Made by a program: the position numbers and the translations under genes. A stretch of 64,000 bases of DNA from Trypanosoma brucei gambiense DAL972 (taxonomy: Eukaryota > Euglenozoa > Kinetoplastea > Trypanosomatida > Trypanosomatidae): positions 1,116,001 to 1,180,000 of the forward strand of contig NC_026738.1 in assembly GCF_000210295.1 (NCBI RefSeq). Direction: 5' to 3'. The notes under the pieces were generated by a model that saw nothing but the letters and a program-made list of their open reading frames with translations, had not been told where the DNA came from and made no database searches. The first letter of the stretch is position 1, and each line of letters begins with the position of its first letter. This document shows positions 46,827-57,597 of this stretch, one piece after another.

Positions 46827-49772
46827 ATGTCACGCACCGTTGAGCTCGAGCGTTGTATCCTGCGCACCAACACGTACGAAGCATACAAGAATGTTCTGCA
46901 GCAGAGCACATCCATGACCGATAACGCGCAGTCGTTAGTGAGCACCTTAATTCAAACACATGGTGAGATGCACCTTGGGGAGAAGATTCCATCCGGTGAC
47001 GGTCGTCCTGTTGAGTTCGTGGTGGTTGACTTGGTTCCTGCAACAGTCGGTACCTTAACAGAATCGACTACTGTTATTGTCCTTCCACCTTCCTCGGATG
47101 GGAAGGAGCTGCCGCCTACCGCTGCCATGGGAACGACGGGGAGCTCCGCTGAGGGCACCGGCGCCGATGGGGTGAGTACAAATAATGAATTGGAGAGAGG
47201 CGGTATATGTTCCGTTAGGTTAGACTACTCGCTTTCGGGTTCCTCCACAGCTGCATCGGAGGCTTTTCTTCTAAGTACACTTCTGCAAGACGGCAGTATT
47301 GTGTGTGTGGGCGACGAGGAATACACGACTGCGTTTACACTCGTTAGGCAAAGGGATGACCCAGTGCCTACGACAGGGCAGCAGGAGCAAGCAGAAACGC
47401 AACGAGGAAAACAGCAGTGCGATACACTACCCACCTTGTATGCTTCACCAAGTGTCTTTCGCAACATTCGGGCCTTTCTCATGCTTGACGTGCTTCCTAC
47501 AATCATGAAATCGCGTTTCCAATACAATGATGATCAGTTGTGTGTACCTGTGTCGCTTTTTCGAGAGGTGCACAACGGAAGTGGCGCCCCAATAACTATT
47601 GAGGTGGTTAGTAGCGGAAGCCGAAAGGAGTTGCATCTGAGTGCTGTTGCAGTTACACCTGCATGGCCGGTGTTTATTTTAACGGAAGTGTTTGGTGAAA
47701 GCTACGAAACTCTTCTCACCGCAACTCTAAAAGCATCCGAGAGAGCCCTTCATGGGCGGATTGTAGCTGAGGGGGATGTTATTGTTCTTTCTGTCACCCC
47801 GACTCAACTTGTTGAAATGCAGTTAGAGCCTAATACTGCTGTGGAGGCGGTGCTGGTGCAGGTTATCCATGCCGTACAGAGCGGTTGTGCCCTACCACCG
47901 GTGGTTACATCTGTGCTGCACGACGGCGCAATCGCTATCCCCTTCCGAGTTCTTGAAGTGAACACGCTGTCAGGCGCTGCATACGGCCGCATTGAGCTAG
48001 AAGACAAGGGCAACGGTACGGAGCTGCTCTTGTTATTACAAAATGCTCTGGCTTCTCCCGACACTACGCCGCTCTTTCCGCCCCCTCCCATCCCTCCGAC
48101 GTTCTTCCCACAGCTGTCTCTGACAATGAACATCCGCAGCGCATTGGAGCGTTGTTACGTGCCAAGCAATGCAGGCACCACCAGTGTGTTTGTGGTGCAT
48201 GCAACTAAGGAAAACTTGCCAGTTGAGTGTGTTTCGATGGTTATGGCACTTCTTGGCGTGGAGTGTCTTCTTGTTGACATGGAACGGAAGAGCGACGAAG
48301 AAGTGCAGAGGCTTCTGGGGTCGTATATGAGCTGTTCTGGGGAAGTCGCTTTGGTTATTCGTAATGCGCAGAAGCTTGATCAACGCACCGAACTGTTGCG
48401 CTTGTTTGACGCAGACAACTCAGGCAGTGGAGTTGATGGCACTTGTAGCGACGGTGATTGCTTAAATGGTATTCGTGTCATATTTCTTGTTTGTGAGTGC
48501 GTGGAAGCTCCCCCACCTGCAGTAGCTGCGCAGGCGCGCAACGTCGAGGGGGTGTTGAAGGGTACACATCCTTCTGAGAAGGATCGTCGCTTAATTGTTG
48601 AAAATATTTTCACAGGAGCCCAGCGGTCCCGTGGCTTTTGCAAGAGTTTACTACTATCATTTGATTCTGTTGCGTCGTGGACCGTTGGTCTAAGTACCGT
48701 CGATGTGGTGGCGTATGCTGAAGAATGCGTGTCTGTCTTGGCGTCCATGTCACTTCCGGAGGGTGTTCTACCGGTCCTATCCGAGTCCCTGTGCAGCAGC
48801 ATTTTGGAAAAATTTCAGAAGGCTCACGGACACAATCTGGTGTCAACAAAACTACAACCTGTACGCTGGAGTGATGTTGGTGGTCTCGAGGACGCCAAGC
48901 GCGAGTTGCGTGAAATGATTCAACTGCCGCTGCTCTACCCGGAGCTGCTGGGAAACGGTGGTAACGCAAAACATGGGGCCGGCATTCTTTTCTACGGCCC
49001 GCCCGGCTGCGGCAAGACGCTCTTGGCGAAGGCCGTAGCCACCGAAATGAACATGAATTTTATGGCTGTGAAGGGCCCCGAGTTGATCAATCAGTATGTC
49101 GGTGAAAGTGAGAAAAATATACGTCTACTGTTCCAGCGTGCGCGCGACAACTCGCCGTGTATTATATTCTTTGATGAACTGGACGCATTGGCTCCGGCGC
49201 GTGGAGCCAAAGGTGACGCCGGTGGAGCAATGGATCGCGTCGTGGCACAGCTGCTCGTGGAGGTTGATGGTGTTGGCCACAGTCGCAGCGATGGAACTGC
49301 AGCCGGGAAGGTGTTTATTATCGCCGCCACCAACCGCCCAGATTTGCTTGACCCCGCACTACTGCGGCCCGGTCGCTTTGACAAACTTTGTTACCTAGGT
49401 ATTCCTTCCACACGCAGTGAGCAATTGGTTGCATTACGAGCACTGACACGCAAATTTGACCTCGCTGAAGATGTTGATCTGGAAGCTCTACTGCAGCCAA
49501 TGACTTTGGATTACACAGGCGCTGATCTGTTTGCATTGTGCTCCGACGCTATGATGTTTGCGGTCGAGGCTATGCTGCAGGAATCTCTAACTTTTAACGA
49601 GGAGGGTTCCCCCTCTATGTTGGCAGAGCCGGCTAAAAACTTGGTCGTCCGCATGAACGACTTTGTGAGGGCACGTGACCAACTGAAGCCATCGGTGACT
49701 GCTGAAGACCTTCGCCGATACGAAAGCCTTCGCACCAAATTTACCGCTAATTCGGGTCGTGTGGCTGATTGA
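46827..49772 (+). CDS. PEX6: Peroxin 6, AAA ATPase of glycosome biogenesis
   Basis: This 981-residue protein ends in a complete AAA module. VGGLEDAK starts D2; Walker A is GPPGCGKT (Lys730), Walker [11 protein letters not shown] (Asp783, Glu784), followed by [20 protein letters not shown] and [15 protein letters not shown]. The last two blocks, and YLGIP, match PEX6 more closely than PEX1, p97 or NSF. The preceding D1-like region (about 430-600) has no recognisable Walker A, as in other PEX6 proteins with a degenerate D1. PEX1/PEX6 extract the PTS1 receptor PEX5 from the glycosome membrane. In trypanosomes glycosomes house glycolysis, and also OMPDC-OPRT encoded in this window. Length is close to that recalled for T. 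brucei PEX6. Confidence 0.93.
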   Translation: MSRTVELERCILRTNTYEAYKNVLQQSTSMTDNAQSLVSTLIQTHGEMHLGEKIPSGDGRPVEFVVVDLVPATVGTLTESTTVIVLPPSSDGKELPPTAAMGTTGSSAEGTGADGVSTNNELERGGICSVRLDYSLSGSSTAASEAFLLSTLLQDGSIVCVGDEEYTTAFTLVRQRDDPVPTTGQQEQAETQRGKQQCDTLPTLYASPSVFRNIRAFLMLDVLPTIMKSRFQYNDDQLCVPVSLFREVHNGSGAPITIEVVSSGSRKELHLSAVAVTPAWPVFILTEVFGESYETLLTATLKASERALHGRIVAEGDVIVLSVTPTQLVEMQLEPNTAVEAVLVQVIHAVQSGCALPPVVTSVLHDGAIAIPFRVLEVNTLSGAAYGRIELEDKGNGTELLLLLQNALASPDTTPLFPPPPIPPTFFPQLSLTMNIRSALERCYVPSNAGTTSVFVVHATKENLPVECVSMVMALLGVECLLVDMERKSDEEVQRLLGSYMSCSGEVALVIRNAQKLDQRTELLRLFDADNSGSGVDGTCSDGDCLNGIRVIFLVCECVEAPPPAVAAQARNVEGVLKGTHPSEKDRRLIVENIFTGAQRSRGFCKSLLLSFDSVASWTVGLSTVDVVAYAEECVSVLASMSLPEGVLPVLSESLCSSILEKFQKAHGHNLVSTKLQPVRWSDVGGLEDAKRELREMIQLPLLYPELLGNGGNAKHGAGILFYGPPGCGKTLLAKAVATEMNMNFMAVKGPELINQYVGESEKNIRLLFQRARDNSPCIIFFDELDALAPARGAKGDAGGAMDRVVAQLLVEVDGVGHSRSDGTAAGKVFIIAATNRPDLLDPALLRPGRFDKLCYLGIPSTRSEQLVALRALTRKFDLAEDVDLEALLQPMTLDYTGADLFALCSDAMMFAVEAMLQESLTFNEEGSPSMLAEPAKNLVVRMNDFVRARDQLKPSVTAEDLRRYESLRTKFTANSGRVAD

Positions 49773-50202
49773 AAACTCCGTACTGTTACTGTTCAACGTG
49801 TGTTCGAAACAGTGGCTGTGACACGAGACAACCCGCAGGATGAGGGTTCCGGAGCCGGCAGAAGGAGATACCACTTCGGCGAGGAGCACTAGTAATGAAC
49901 CCTTTTTTCAAAAAAAAAAAGTTGTTTTGTTTGTGGCGCAAGCTGTTTTTTCCTTTTTAAAAAAAAAAAGGCGTAACGAATGGTATTATACGCTGGCGCT
50001 GCGTAGGCGTCGGTGGGGCTGGTGTTGTTAAAGTCGTTCTTTTCTCCCCTTCTAAGCGTTGGGGTTTTCTTTTCGGTGTCATTCCCATTCCCCTTCCCGG
50101 ACATTTTTTTTGTACATGAACTTCAATGAACCGGCCGACACACGTAACTAACGGTTTGTTGGAGGGTGCTAGAAACAAGGTGCAGCCTAACGTGCGGCAG
50201 AA
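49773..50202. other. Intergenic spacer
   Basis: No gene is supported in 0.43 kb. T-rich and A-rich runs near 49905-49972 and a pyrimidine stretch at 50037-50111 are the likely 3' UTR and splice signals. Confidence 0.55.
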
Positions 50203-51570
50203 ATGACGGGAAAAAATCACTCGGTCGACAGGAGTAGCGGATTTAGCTTATTAATTGATGGGAACGAGCAGGAAAATGCCGAGCTCACCTCCGCAGCCGC
50301 CTCCTCCCCCTCCTCCTTTACCGTGAGGCGTCGCATGAGCATGCGGGAGCACCTTAGTCTATTCGCCATGTCCTTTAGCTACGGATTGTGCTTTAACACT
50401 CTTAATAACATTGTTATTCCCAAGACTGTCGCAAGAATAACACACGGCAAGGAAAGTCTCTGGGTTGGTGTGCTAATGGGTATTGGGGCCCTGTGTCAAA
50501 TCACTTCCCCTCTGTTTGGTGCCTGCAGCGACCGGCTGGGTAACCGAACCATGTTCTTGACGAATGGAGCCATGCTGACAGTTGTTGGCCTCGTCTTATT
50601 TACCTTCGTTGAGATTACGAATTCAATGTTAGTTTTGTGTACCGCACACTTCGTCTCCTCGGTGGGTCTCTCAGTTGCGTACAGCATGGTAGTTGCTCTC
50701 CTGAATGATTATGTTGCTAAGGAGGAGACTGGAAAGGGGAGCAGTGCCATGGCACTGCTAGCAATTATAGGAAGTGGTGTTGGCTACACGATGTTGGCTG
50801 TCGGTGTCTCCACAGTTTTCTGTCTCGGGACGTATGCGCTTGCAACCATCTTTTGTTTAGTAATCACATTAAATTCTATTCCATCGGAATCACTGAGACA
50901 GCCGCCTCAAGCGTTGCACTTCAGTGACACGATACTGAACTCCTTCACCATTCCATCCTTTCGAATTTTCCCCGACTTTGGCTTTGCGTGCGTCGGGAGG
51001 GGGCTTTTTAACTGCGGTCTGGCAGTACAAGTATATATCATATTTTTCCTGCGAGACATTGTGCAGTTGGCGAGCCCCGCAGAGGTAACCTCGGCGCTGT
51101 CTGTTGCAGCTCTCCTCGGTGGCCTGTTGGGAGCCGGGTTGAGCGGTCCCGTCTCCGACCGTGTGGGACGTAAGTCACTGATATATCTTGCAGCGGTGAC
51201 ATGCTCCCTATCGCTGCTCATGTTATTAGAGGTAAGAAGTTTGGAGTTTCTGTACATTATTGGGTTTGTGCATGGAATGGGAAGCGCGTCATTCCTTTCG
51301 GTGGACTACGCGATTGGTGTGGAAACGTTACCGCGGAAGGACGGCATGCCGATTGATACAGCAAAGGATTTGGGCATCTTCGGTGTGAGTGCGACAATTG
51401 GAACGTTTGCCGGACAGCTACTGTACGGTATGCTGCTTCACATGTATGTGTCTAAGGGGGAAGGCAACACCCAGCGCTACAGCAGTATCGGGTTTGTTGC
51501 CGTCTACAGTGTGTCGTGCATGGCTTTTATTTGCAGTGGGATCACACTAGCGTTTATTAACACGAAGTAA
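50203..51570 (+). CDS. Major facilitator superfamily transporter
   Basis: This 455-residue protein has about 50 cytosolic residues then about twelve membrane helices. The MFS motif A is present in both halves: ACSDRLGNRTMFL (Asp110) between helices 2 and 3, and GPVSDRVGRKSL (Asp319) between helices 8 and 9. This internal symmetry is typical of the superfamily. The C-terminal half has an acidic VDYAIG-x-E-x-L segment in the position seen in some trypanosomatid MFS transporters. The substrate cannot be read from sequence. No signal for glycosomal or mitochondrial import is evident, and the plasma membrane or an endosomal membrane are both possible. Confidence 0.85.
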   Translation: MTGKNHSVDRSSGFSLLIDGNEQENAELTSAAASSPSSFTVRRRMSMREHLSLFAMSFSYGLCFNTLNNIVIPKTVARITHGKESLWVGVLMGIGALCQITSPLFGACSDRLGNRTMFLTNGAMLTVVGLVLFTFVEITNSMLVLCTAHFVSSVGLSVAYSMVVALLNDYVAKEETGKGSSAMALLAIIGSGVGYTMLAVGVSTVFCLGTYALATIFCLVITLNSIPSESLRQPPQALHFSDTILNSFTIPSFRIFPDFGFACVGRGLFNCGLAVQVYIIFFLRDIVQLASPAEVTSALSVAALLGGLLGAGLSGPVSDRVGRKSLIYLAAVTCSLSLLMLLEVRSLEFLYIIGFVHGMGSASFLSVDYAIGVETLPRKDGMPIDTAKDLGIFGVSATIGTFAGQLLYGMLLHMYVSKGEGNTQRYSSIGFVAVYSVSCMAFICSGITLAFINTK

Positions 51571-52395
51571 AGGATTTGACACTGGCGCAACCATATCTCG
51601 AGTCGGAGTGTGGTTCAGGGAACAGGTAACAGCGGAAATTGAAGCAGGTGAAGTCCTACGATGTGTTTGCTAAGTTGCTGCTTGATGCGGTTCCACCCGC
51701 AGGTAGCCTCCATGAAGTTCACGAGTAGCCGAAAGAGTCCGCGTATGACAAATAGATGAGTGGCTTGCCACAGATAATTTTTTTTTCCTCTCTTTTGTGT
51801 TGGTCGTTTAAATAACGGCCACAAGGTGCGTTTGTCTGCGTAGCACTCCGGTGGAAATAATATTATGTTGTGGCACATATGGGGTGAAGTTGCTGAGCAT
51901 TTGTATGAACAGTCCCGCGTAACGCTGGTTTTGAACTTGCCGTGTGTTGTCTTTTTTTTTTTTTTTTGAAGGTTTTGTTTATTCTACCCATTTTCCTTAA
52001 TCGGTGATGTGGGCCAAGGTTCTCTTAGAAGATGCAATTCCGCACAATCTCTTCTCTCTTTTTTTTTCGGTTTTTACATGACTTTTTATCCGTTTATACG
52101 TGCACAGGGGTCCTGGCAGAGATGGAGCCGTGTGGTAGACTTCTGAGACGTTACTTCCTTTTGCCGCGGCCTCACATTGTTATGCACCAATAAGATGGTA
52201 TTTGGTATGTACCTAAATTGCAAGTCGTGTTTGCCACTGGCGCTACTCTTGTGTTTGTGCTTCGTTTGGAGCGAAAGGACTGGAGAAGTGGCTTTGGTTC
52301 CATCTCTAAACCCTCTTCCAACTATTTAATCATTCAAGTTACTCCTTCATCTTCACCCACTGTGACTAACCAACAAAACAAAGAAACATAAAGAC
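51571..52395. other. Intergenic spacer
   Basis: No gene is supported in 0.8 kb. T15 run at about 51952-51966 and further pyrimidine tracts near 52050-52060 and 52310-52330. The ATG at 52396 lies in an A-rich leader. Confidence 0.55.
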
Positions 52396-54411
52396 ATGTC
52401 GTCTTCAGACATCGCGGTGAAGCGGATCCGTCGTCAATGGGAACCTGAAGATAAGGCATGGCACGATGAGGCGCTGCAGCTGCCATGGGAGGAGGTCTCA
52501 CCGCCGCTGCACAGCGCCACCTTATTTGCCTTACGTAACGTCTTTTTCTTTTCTCACGCTACAGCAGTCCAGGCACGCACAATTAGTGTCTTTTGTTCTT
52601 CGGGAAACAGTACCATAGTTGAAGCACCAACTGGTAGCGGGAAGACACTTGCCGTGCTCATTCCACTGATGGAACGTACAGTACGGGCGTGTGATGCTTT
52701 TGTTGCAGCGCACAACTTTCCGTTGCTACGGCGCGATATTATCGGCATCGTTCTGGCCCCGTCGCGCGTCCTTGCGGAACAAACGTTTGTGGTCGGTCGC
52801 AACCTTGCCGCACGCCTGCCGCATACAATACGGTTCGCCCTGTGCGACGGGGCGGTACAGTCAGCGGATGTAGTTCTAAAGAGTTTAAAGGCTGCGGCGC
52901 GTGGTGCGGGAACTTTTCTGGTGACAACGCCACGTGACTTAGTTGACTTTATTGCTGCTTTAAATACAAAGCGTCCTACAGAACACCCACCTGTAGCGAG
53001 AAGTGACGCCGAAACTAGCGAGGGCGGCCGGTCAGTGCACAACGAACCGGATGAACGGGAGGAGCTTCTGGCCGCACAAGACGAGGAAACACTGCGACGC
53101 TACTATGAGAAGCGCGGTAGGCGTAAGGACACGAGCGAGAAAAACACTGGACACAACGTACAGCTGCATGGCTGTCACAATGAGCGGTTTGTACTTGTAG
53201 TGGATGAAGCGGATCTTGTCTTTCATTCAGTTGAGATGCGTGGAATCGTGACTGAGTTTGTGGCGACGCACGCTTATTTGGAGCAACCACTGGACAAGCG
53301 GCTGAAGGAAGAGCGTGGTGAATCCACGTCAACATCGACAAATTCCTCGGAGAAAACCTTATCGATGGATTTGTCATTTGTCGGCGCAACTGTGTCAACT
53401 TCGACGGAGGTACAGACTTATGCTGAGAGGGCGTGTGCTGCTCTCCAGTCCAAGTTACACAAAGTGGTGCTTAATAGCAATGAAGACTTTGTAACCCAAC
53501 TGCAGAACCGCTATCTGCTTTGTGAGGCACATGACTTTTTACCGATATTGATTCAGCTAATGAACTTACACTCATCCAAGAAGCATTTTATCTTCTTTAA
53601 CAGTCCCAGAACGCTCCGTTTTGTTGAAAAGTTGTTTTCCCGTTTGGTGGAGAGCCATCAGATGTTGTTGTGCATCAACCATGTGTTTGTTATGTACGAG
53701 GGAATGAACGAGCGCACCCGACTGGACCAGTACAATGCTTTCCTCAATCACAAAGCGGAGGTGAAGGCGGGCACTACAGATGGGAAGAAGGCTGCACTGC
53801 TCTCCGCAACTGAAAAAAAAAACCAGTTTTACACCAGCGGTTGGAAACGGGAAGGTCGACAACCCGGTGGCAGGGGTGCGATTCTTCTTTGCACGGATGT
53901 GGCTGCGTTTGGCTTGGATGTACGTGATGTAGATTATGTCTATCACTTTGAACCTCCAACAACTGTGCAATCGTACGTGCACCGCATTGGACGTGTTGGG
54001 CGGATGGGTATGAGAGGAAGCAGTATACTGATTCTTCCTTGCTTCAGTACAGATTCCTCACTGACAGAAGCTCCCGAACGAAAGTCAACGAGCACGAGGT
54101 TTAACACATTAATCAACACGAAGAGCGCAACGTCCAGCATTCAGACACAGCAGGTATCAGAGGCTGACCTTAGCGAAGAGCGACGCCAGTATCTGAAAGA
54201 GTTGGGCGAGCGAAGTGAGTTGCAGCCGTGTTCCATTCCCCCTTTCGCCCCCATCGCGGCAACTGTACGAAACGTGATTTCCCAGCACAATAAAATTAAG
54301 ACATTGGCTCAGCAGGCGGCCATGTCCATGTGCACCGCTCCATCTTCTATGGAAGGGGCGAAATCATGGTTTGACCCTAAACTCGCTCTCCACGCCCTTC
54401 TGCTTAACTGA
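52396..54411 (+). CDS. DEAD-box RNA helicase, Spb4/DDX55-like
   Basis: This 671-residue protein has helicase motifs in order: I APTGSGKT (Lys83), a divergent Ia (PSRVLAEQ), a divergent Ib (TTPRDLVDF), II DEAD (270-273), III GAT in place of SAT, TDVAAFGLD, and VI HRIGRVGR (529-536). A large charged insert (about 200-265) splits motif Ib from motif II. The overall pattern, including a weak Q-motif and the HFEPP-like segment before motif VI, fits the Spb4/DDX55 or Dbp9/DDX56 group of ribosome-biogenesis helicases, but I cannot choose firmly. Nucleolar action on pre-60S particles would be expected. Motif deviations may mean weak ATPase activity. Confidence 0.8.
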   Translation: MSSSDIAVKRIRRQWEPEDKAWHDEALQLPWEEVSPPLHSATLFALRNVFFFSHATAVQARTISVFCSSGNSTIVEAPTGSGKTLAVLIPLMERTVRACDAFVAAHNFPLLRRDIIGIVLAPSRVLAEQTFVVGRNLAARLPHTIRFALCDGAVQSADVVLKSLKAAARGAGTFLVTTPRDLVDFIAALNTKRPTEHPPVARSDAETSEGGRSVHNEPDEREELLAAQDEETLRRYYEKRGRRKDTSEKNTGHNVQLHGCHNERFVLVVDEADLVFHSVEMRGIVTEFVATHAYLEQPLDKRLKEERGESTSTSTNSSEKTLSMDLSFVGATVSTSTEVQTYAERACAALQSKLHKVVLNSNEDFVTQLQNRYLLCEAHDFLPILIQLMNLHSSKKHFIFFNSPRTLRFVEKLFSRLVESHQMLLCINHVFVMYEGMNERTRLDQYNAFLNHKAEVKAGTTDGKKAALLSATEKKNQFYTSGWKREGRQPGGRGAILLCTDVAAFGLDVRDVDYVYHFEPPTTVQSYVHRIGRVGRMGMRGSSILILPCFSTDSSLTEAPERKSTSTRFNTLINTKSATSSIQTQQVSEADLSEERRQYLKELGERSELQPCSIPPFAPIAATVRNVISQHNKIKTLAQQAAMSMCTAPSSMEGAKSWFDPKLALHALLLN

Positions 54412-54727
54412 TGTGTCAGTGCTTCCAATGTGCACAAAAGACTGGCACAATAAGTGTTTGTCGTCTTGTTACTACTCTGTGAGGCTCGCCTCCCGCCTAT
54501 TTCGATTAAAAAACTACACACCTCTTTCACGGTATGATAACGGTACTAAACATCTTGTTCTTCCTAATAACTCTTTTTTTTTTCCCCCACCAACATACCA
54601 CCTCCCGTTGTAGCGGTTGCCAGTGAGTTGTGCCTAATACATATTCTTAACTGGGGGTGTGGTTTTTGATTTTAATTTCATCTTCTTTCACATAATATTT
54701 GTGTGATCAACGTTAGAGCCAGATGTG
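54412..54727. other. Intergenic spacer
   Basis: No gene is supported in 0.3 kb. A T10-C5 tract at about 54575-54590 and T/C runs near 54665-54690 are likely splice signals. Confidence 0.5.
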
Positions 54728-55684
54728 ATGTACAGCTATAACAACATTATTGAAAAAAATGAGCCATGCAAAAAGGATGTGATTGAGAACCTTCAACTAA
54801 GCCTCTCACCAACCGGAGCGGTCAGACAATTTCGTGTGGACGAGCGCGTGGATGTGGTGGTGGTGGAGGGTTTTTTGTCGAATGACGAGTGCGACCAGCT
54901 CATCGCTGCATGTGAAAAGGTTGGATACACATTCTGGCGGCAAAAGGATCCTAACGCTGAAGGGGAAGAAGCTGGATGTTGCGGGGAAGCTGAAGCCCGT
55001 GCCTTCCGTGTGGTGGACACTATCGAAGCGAATTTCCCTACGTTGTCGCAGGTTCTCTCCTCACGAATAGAGAAGGTAGTGAAGCTGGATCCAAAAACGT
55101 TTTCTCCCTCCATGGAAGGGGCTGAGGAGTTATTTGCACGTGACCTTGAGGGTACATGGGTTCCCCAACAACTAGCACAAAACCTTTTGTTTGCGCGCTA
55201 CGGTGCGGGTGGTCACTTCTCTCCGCATATTGACGGCTCCACCATCGTTGATATTAACACTCGGTCCCTTTACACTTTGCTTATTTATCTTAATGATTGT
55301 GAAGCAGGTGGAGAAACGGTGTTGTTTGACGGGGAACAGGCGGAGGTGCTGAAACGTGATCCAGAAAGTGGGAAATATATTGGGAGGCGGGAGAACCGCA
55401 TAGGTGCTGTGAAACCTACGAAAGGCACCGCTGCTTTCTTTTACTATGATGTGTTGCACGAGGGATCGCCTGTGGGAGAGGGGCACTCCAAGTACATCAT
55501 TCGCGGTGATTTTCTGTACCGTCGCAACCCACCGATCCTAACAGCGGAGAACGATATGAAGGCGTTTGAATTGTATGAAAAGGCGCGCGTAGCCGAAAGT
55601 AATGGAGACGTTTTCGCAGCGTGTGAAATGTTTCAGCGGGTGCGAAAGCTCTCCAAAGGAATAGCAGAGTTATACCAACTGTGA
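54728..55684 (+). CDS. 2-oxoglutarate/Fe(II)-dependent dioxygenase, prolyl-4-hydroxylase-like
   Basis: This 318-residue protein has the double-stranded beta-helix iron site: His167 and Asp169 in HFSPHIDGS, distal His244 in DVLHEGSP, and Lys255/Arg259 (KYIIRGD) as candidate 2-oxoglutarate ligands. The strand LLIYLND followed by GGETVLF is the usual element of the P4H-like superfamily. I chose ATG 54728; a GTG one codon upstream is not a plausible start. The C-terminal 40 residues (DMKAFELYEKARVAESNGDVF) look helical. The substrate could be a peptidyl proline, another protein side chain or a small molecule. There is no obvious signal peptide, so a cytosolic or nuclear location is likelier than secretory. 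Confidence 0.82.
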   Translation: MYSYNNIIEKNEPCKKDVIENLQLSLSPTGAVRQFRVDERVDVVVVEGFLSNDECDQLIAACEKVGYTFWRQKDPNAEGEEAGCCGEAEARAFRVVDTIEANFPTLSQVLSSRIEKVVKLDPKTFSPSMEGAEELFARDLEGTWVPQQLAQNLLFARYGAGGHFSPHIDGSTIVDINTRSLYTLLIYLNDCEAGGETVLFDGEQAEVLKRDPESGKYIGRRENRIGAVKPTKGTAAFFYYDVLHEGSPVGEGHSKYIIRGDFLYRRNPPILTAENDMKAFELYEKARVAESNGDVFAACEMFQRVRKLSKGIAELYQL

Positions 55685-56122
55685 GCTAAGGAGCCGCTTC
55701 ACTACTTTGTTTTATTTTTCGTTTCGGCGCGGCCGTCCGGGTGGGGTACAAGATATATTGCTGGCAACCCACCCTTACACGTTTTACAAAGCAAGTTTAC
55801 GAGTAACAATGGGTGAGAACCGCCCAAAAAATGGAAAGAAGACTTATATGCGGCGGGCGGAAAGGGGGTTTTATGGTTTTTTTTTTCACTTTAGCGTGGT
55901 GTTAAGAGTCAATCAAGGGGGTTCTGTGAACGGCTTTAACGAGAACATATTACAGCACTAAGACAAGTCTAAATAGTGAACCCCGTAAGTTTTTAAAGGA
56001 CTGTTATTTGATCCTCCAATCCCTTTTTTAATATATATATATATATCTTCGCCTTCTGATTAGGAGGTTCGCGCATTACTTTGCTTACATTCCTTCACCA
56101 CAACCCTATCGTCAACCACAAG
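55685..56122. other. Intergenic spacer
   Basis: No gene is supported. It includes a (TA)n run at about 56031-56046 and a frame to 55961 with no recognisable feature. Confidence 0.5.
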
Positions 56123-57229
56123 ATGGAGTCCGGGGGGTTTGCAGAAGACTATGACCCAAATAGCTCTTTGCATCATCAGTACTATGAAAGTTATTCAGAT
56201 CTTGCTGTGCACCGCTTGATGCTGGAGGATGCGCAACGCATGTCGTTTTATCGCAAATCCATAGAGCAAAGTGCATCCATTGAAGGAAAAGTGGTGGTGG
56301 ACGTGGGTTCCGGCACGGGGATTCTCTCGATGTGGGCGGCACGCGCTGGAGCGAAGCACGTCTTTTCCATTGAAGCATCATCGCTGAGTGAATTTCAAAT
56401 CGGAGTCGTCGAAGACAATGATCTTTCGACGAAGGTAACGGTACTCGGAGACACAGTGGAGAATATTATTGCCGGTGGTGTAGCGAATTTCGTGAACCGT
56501 CACAAGGCTAAATTGGGGAAATGTGGCGTAGCAGTGCTTCTATCCGAATGGATGGGGTTTTATCTGTTCCATGAAGGTATGCTTCCCTCCGTCATCCGTG
56601 CGAGGAACTTCTTTCAAGATGTCAACGCCGCCCTGGGGGTTTTGCAGCCTATTGAAATGATCCCTGAGCGCGCCACTGTTTTCGTCGCCCCTATTACTTG
56701 CAAACCGTATTATGTGCAGCGATACAAAAACTTTTGGCGTGATGTTGGCGGCTTGGATTTTAGTCGCTATGGACGGATAGAATATGAAGTATATCTCGAA
56801 CAGGCGTCACCTCTCGTTGAGTGTTTACCACCCTTGTGCCTTCTCCACGAAGGTCTTTCCCTGATTGAGTTGAATTTATCAACAGTTCAGGAGGAGGTAC
56901 TCACATCATTGCAAAATACCGTCCATTTCGACTTGAAGGAATCCGCTGAGTTTCAGCAACACGCCAGGGAAGCGGGTAGTGAAGGGCGGGTTTCTGTGGA
57001 CGGTTTTACCGTATGGTTTGATGTAAGTTATGGTGCCCACACACTTAGCACATCACCTCGCAGCCCTTCCACTCACTGGAAACAAACCACCATCCTTCTT
57101 CCAAGAGAAGCCCGAAACGAAGAACTCGTGTCCTTCCCCGTAGAGGGTGGCGAGCTCGGTGTGGAGATGCATATTAGTGCATCAGATAAAACCCTTCGCT
57201 TCTACACCATTGAGCTCGAGTTAAAATAA
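56123..57229 (+). CDS. PRMT6: Protein arginine methyltransferase 6
   Basis: This 368-residue SAM-dependent enzyme shows motif I VVDVGSGTGIL (Asp60, Gly62/64/66), the double-E loop SEWMGFYLFHEG (Glu142 and Glu151), and the THW loop (His318, Trp319 in THWKQ), followed by the PRMT beta barrel. It methylates arginine in proteins. The THW loop and absence of extra N-terminal domains fit a type I enzyme such as PRMT6. I recall T. brucei PRMT6 lying on chromosome 5 with this length. The ATG at 56123 starts MESGGF; a TTG-initiated extension upstream is not credible. Its neighbours are unrelated enzymes. Confidence 0.92.
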   Translation: MESGGFAEDYDPNSSLHHQYYESYSDLAVHRLMLEDAQRMSFYRKSIEQSASIEGKVVVDVGSGTGILSMWAARAGAKHVFSIEASSLSEFQIGVVEDNDLSTKVTVLGDTVENIIAGGVANFVNRHKAKLGKCGVAVLLSEWMGFYLFHEGMLPSVIRARNFFQDVNAALGVLQPIEMIPERATVFVAPITCKPYYVQRYKNFWRDVGGLDFSRYGRIEYEVYLEQASPLVECLPPLCLLHEGLSLIELNLSTVQEEVLTSLQNTVHFDLKESAEFQQHAREAGSEGRVSVDGFTVWFDVSYGAHTLSTSPRSPSTHWKQTTILLPREARNEELVSFPVEGGELGVEMHISASDKTLRFYTIELELK

Positions 57230-57597
57230 CGTCGTAATCAATCTTTTTTGTTTCGCTTACAAATGCGTGGTGGAGCTGATGGTCGAAGGAGTGCGTACGC
57301 AAATGAGGATGGTTGTATGCATACAGAAAAGGATTGTACATGAGACATCGCACTCGGCTATTAATACATGATCCCCTCACCCCTTCTTTTCTCCTTTTGC
57401 TCCATTCTCTCCTTTTTCCCTCATGTCATGGCCTTTCAATATGTGTTCGTTCGTGCAGTTTGTACAAGAGGAGCAAGTACACAAGGAAATTTTATAGCTC
57501 GGCAAGAAACTGAAGAAGAAATATATAGAAAAACAAAACAGGAAATAAGCCAGGCGGAAACATTTCTTTTCTTTTTCTTTTCTAGAGAGGGCAGCAT
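57230..57597. other. Intergenic spacer
   Basis: No gene is supported in 0.37 kb. It ends with the pyrimidine tract and acceptor of the adenylate kinase gene. Confidence 0.5.
57563..57585 (+). promoter_or_regulatory. Predicted trans-splice acceptor for adenylate kinase
   Basis: A 21-nt T/C tract ends in AG at 57584-57585, only 12 nt before the ATG at 57598. The predicted 5' UTR, apart from the spliced leader, is very short. Confidence 0.6.

Noticed and set aside
56081..56122. TTG-initiated extension of PRMT6
   Set aside because: There is no ATG and it lies upstream of the normal start that gives the expected length of 368 residues.
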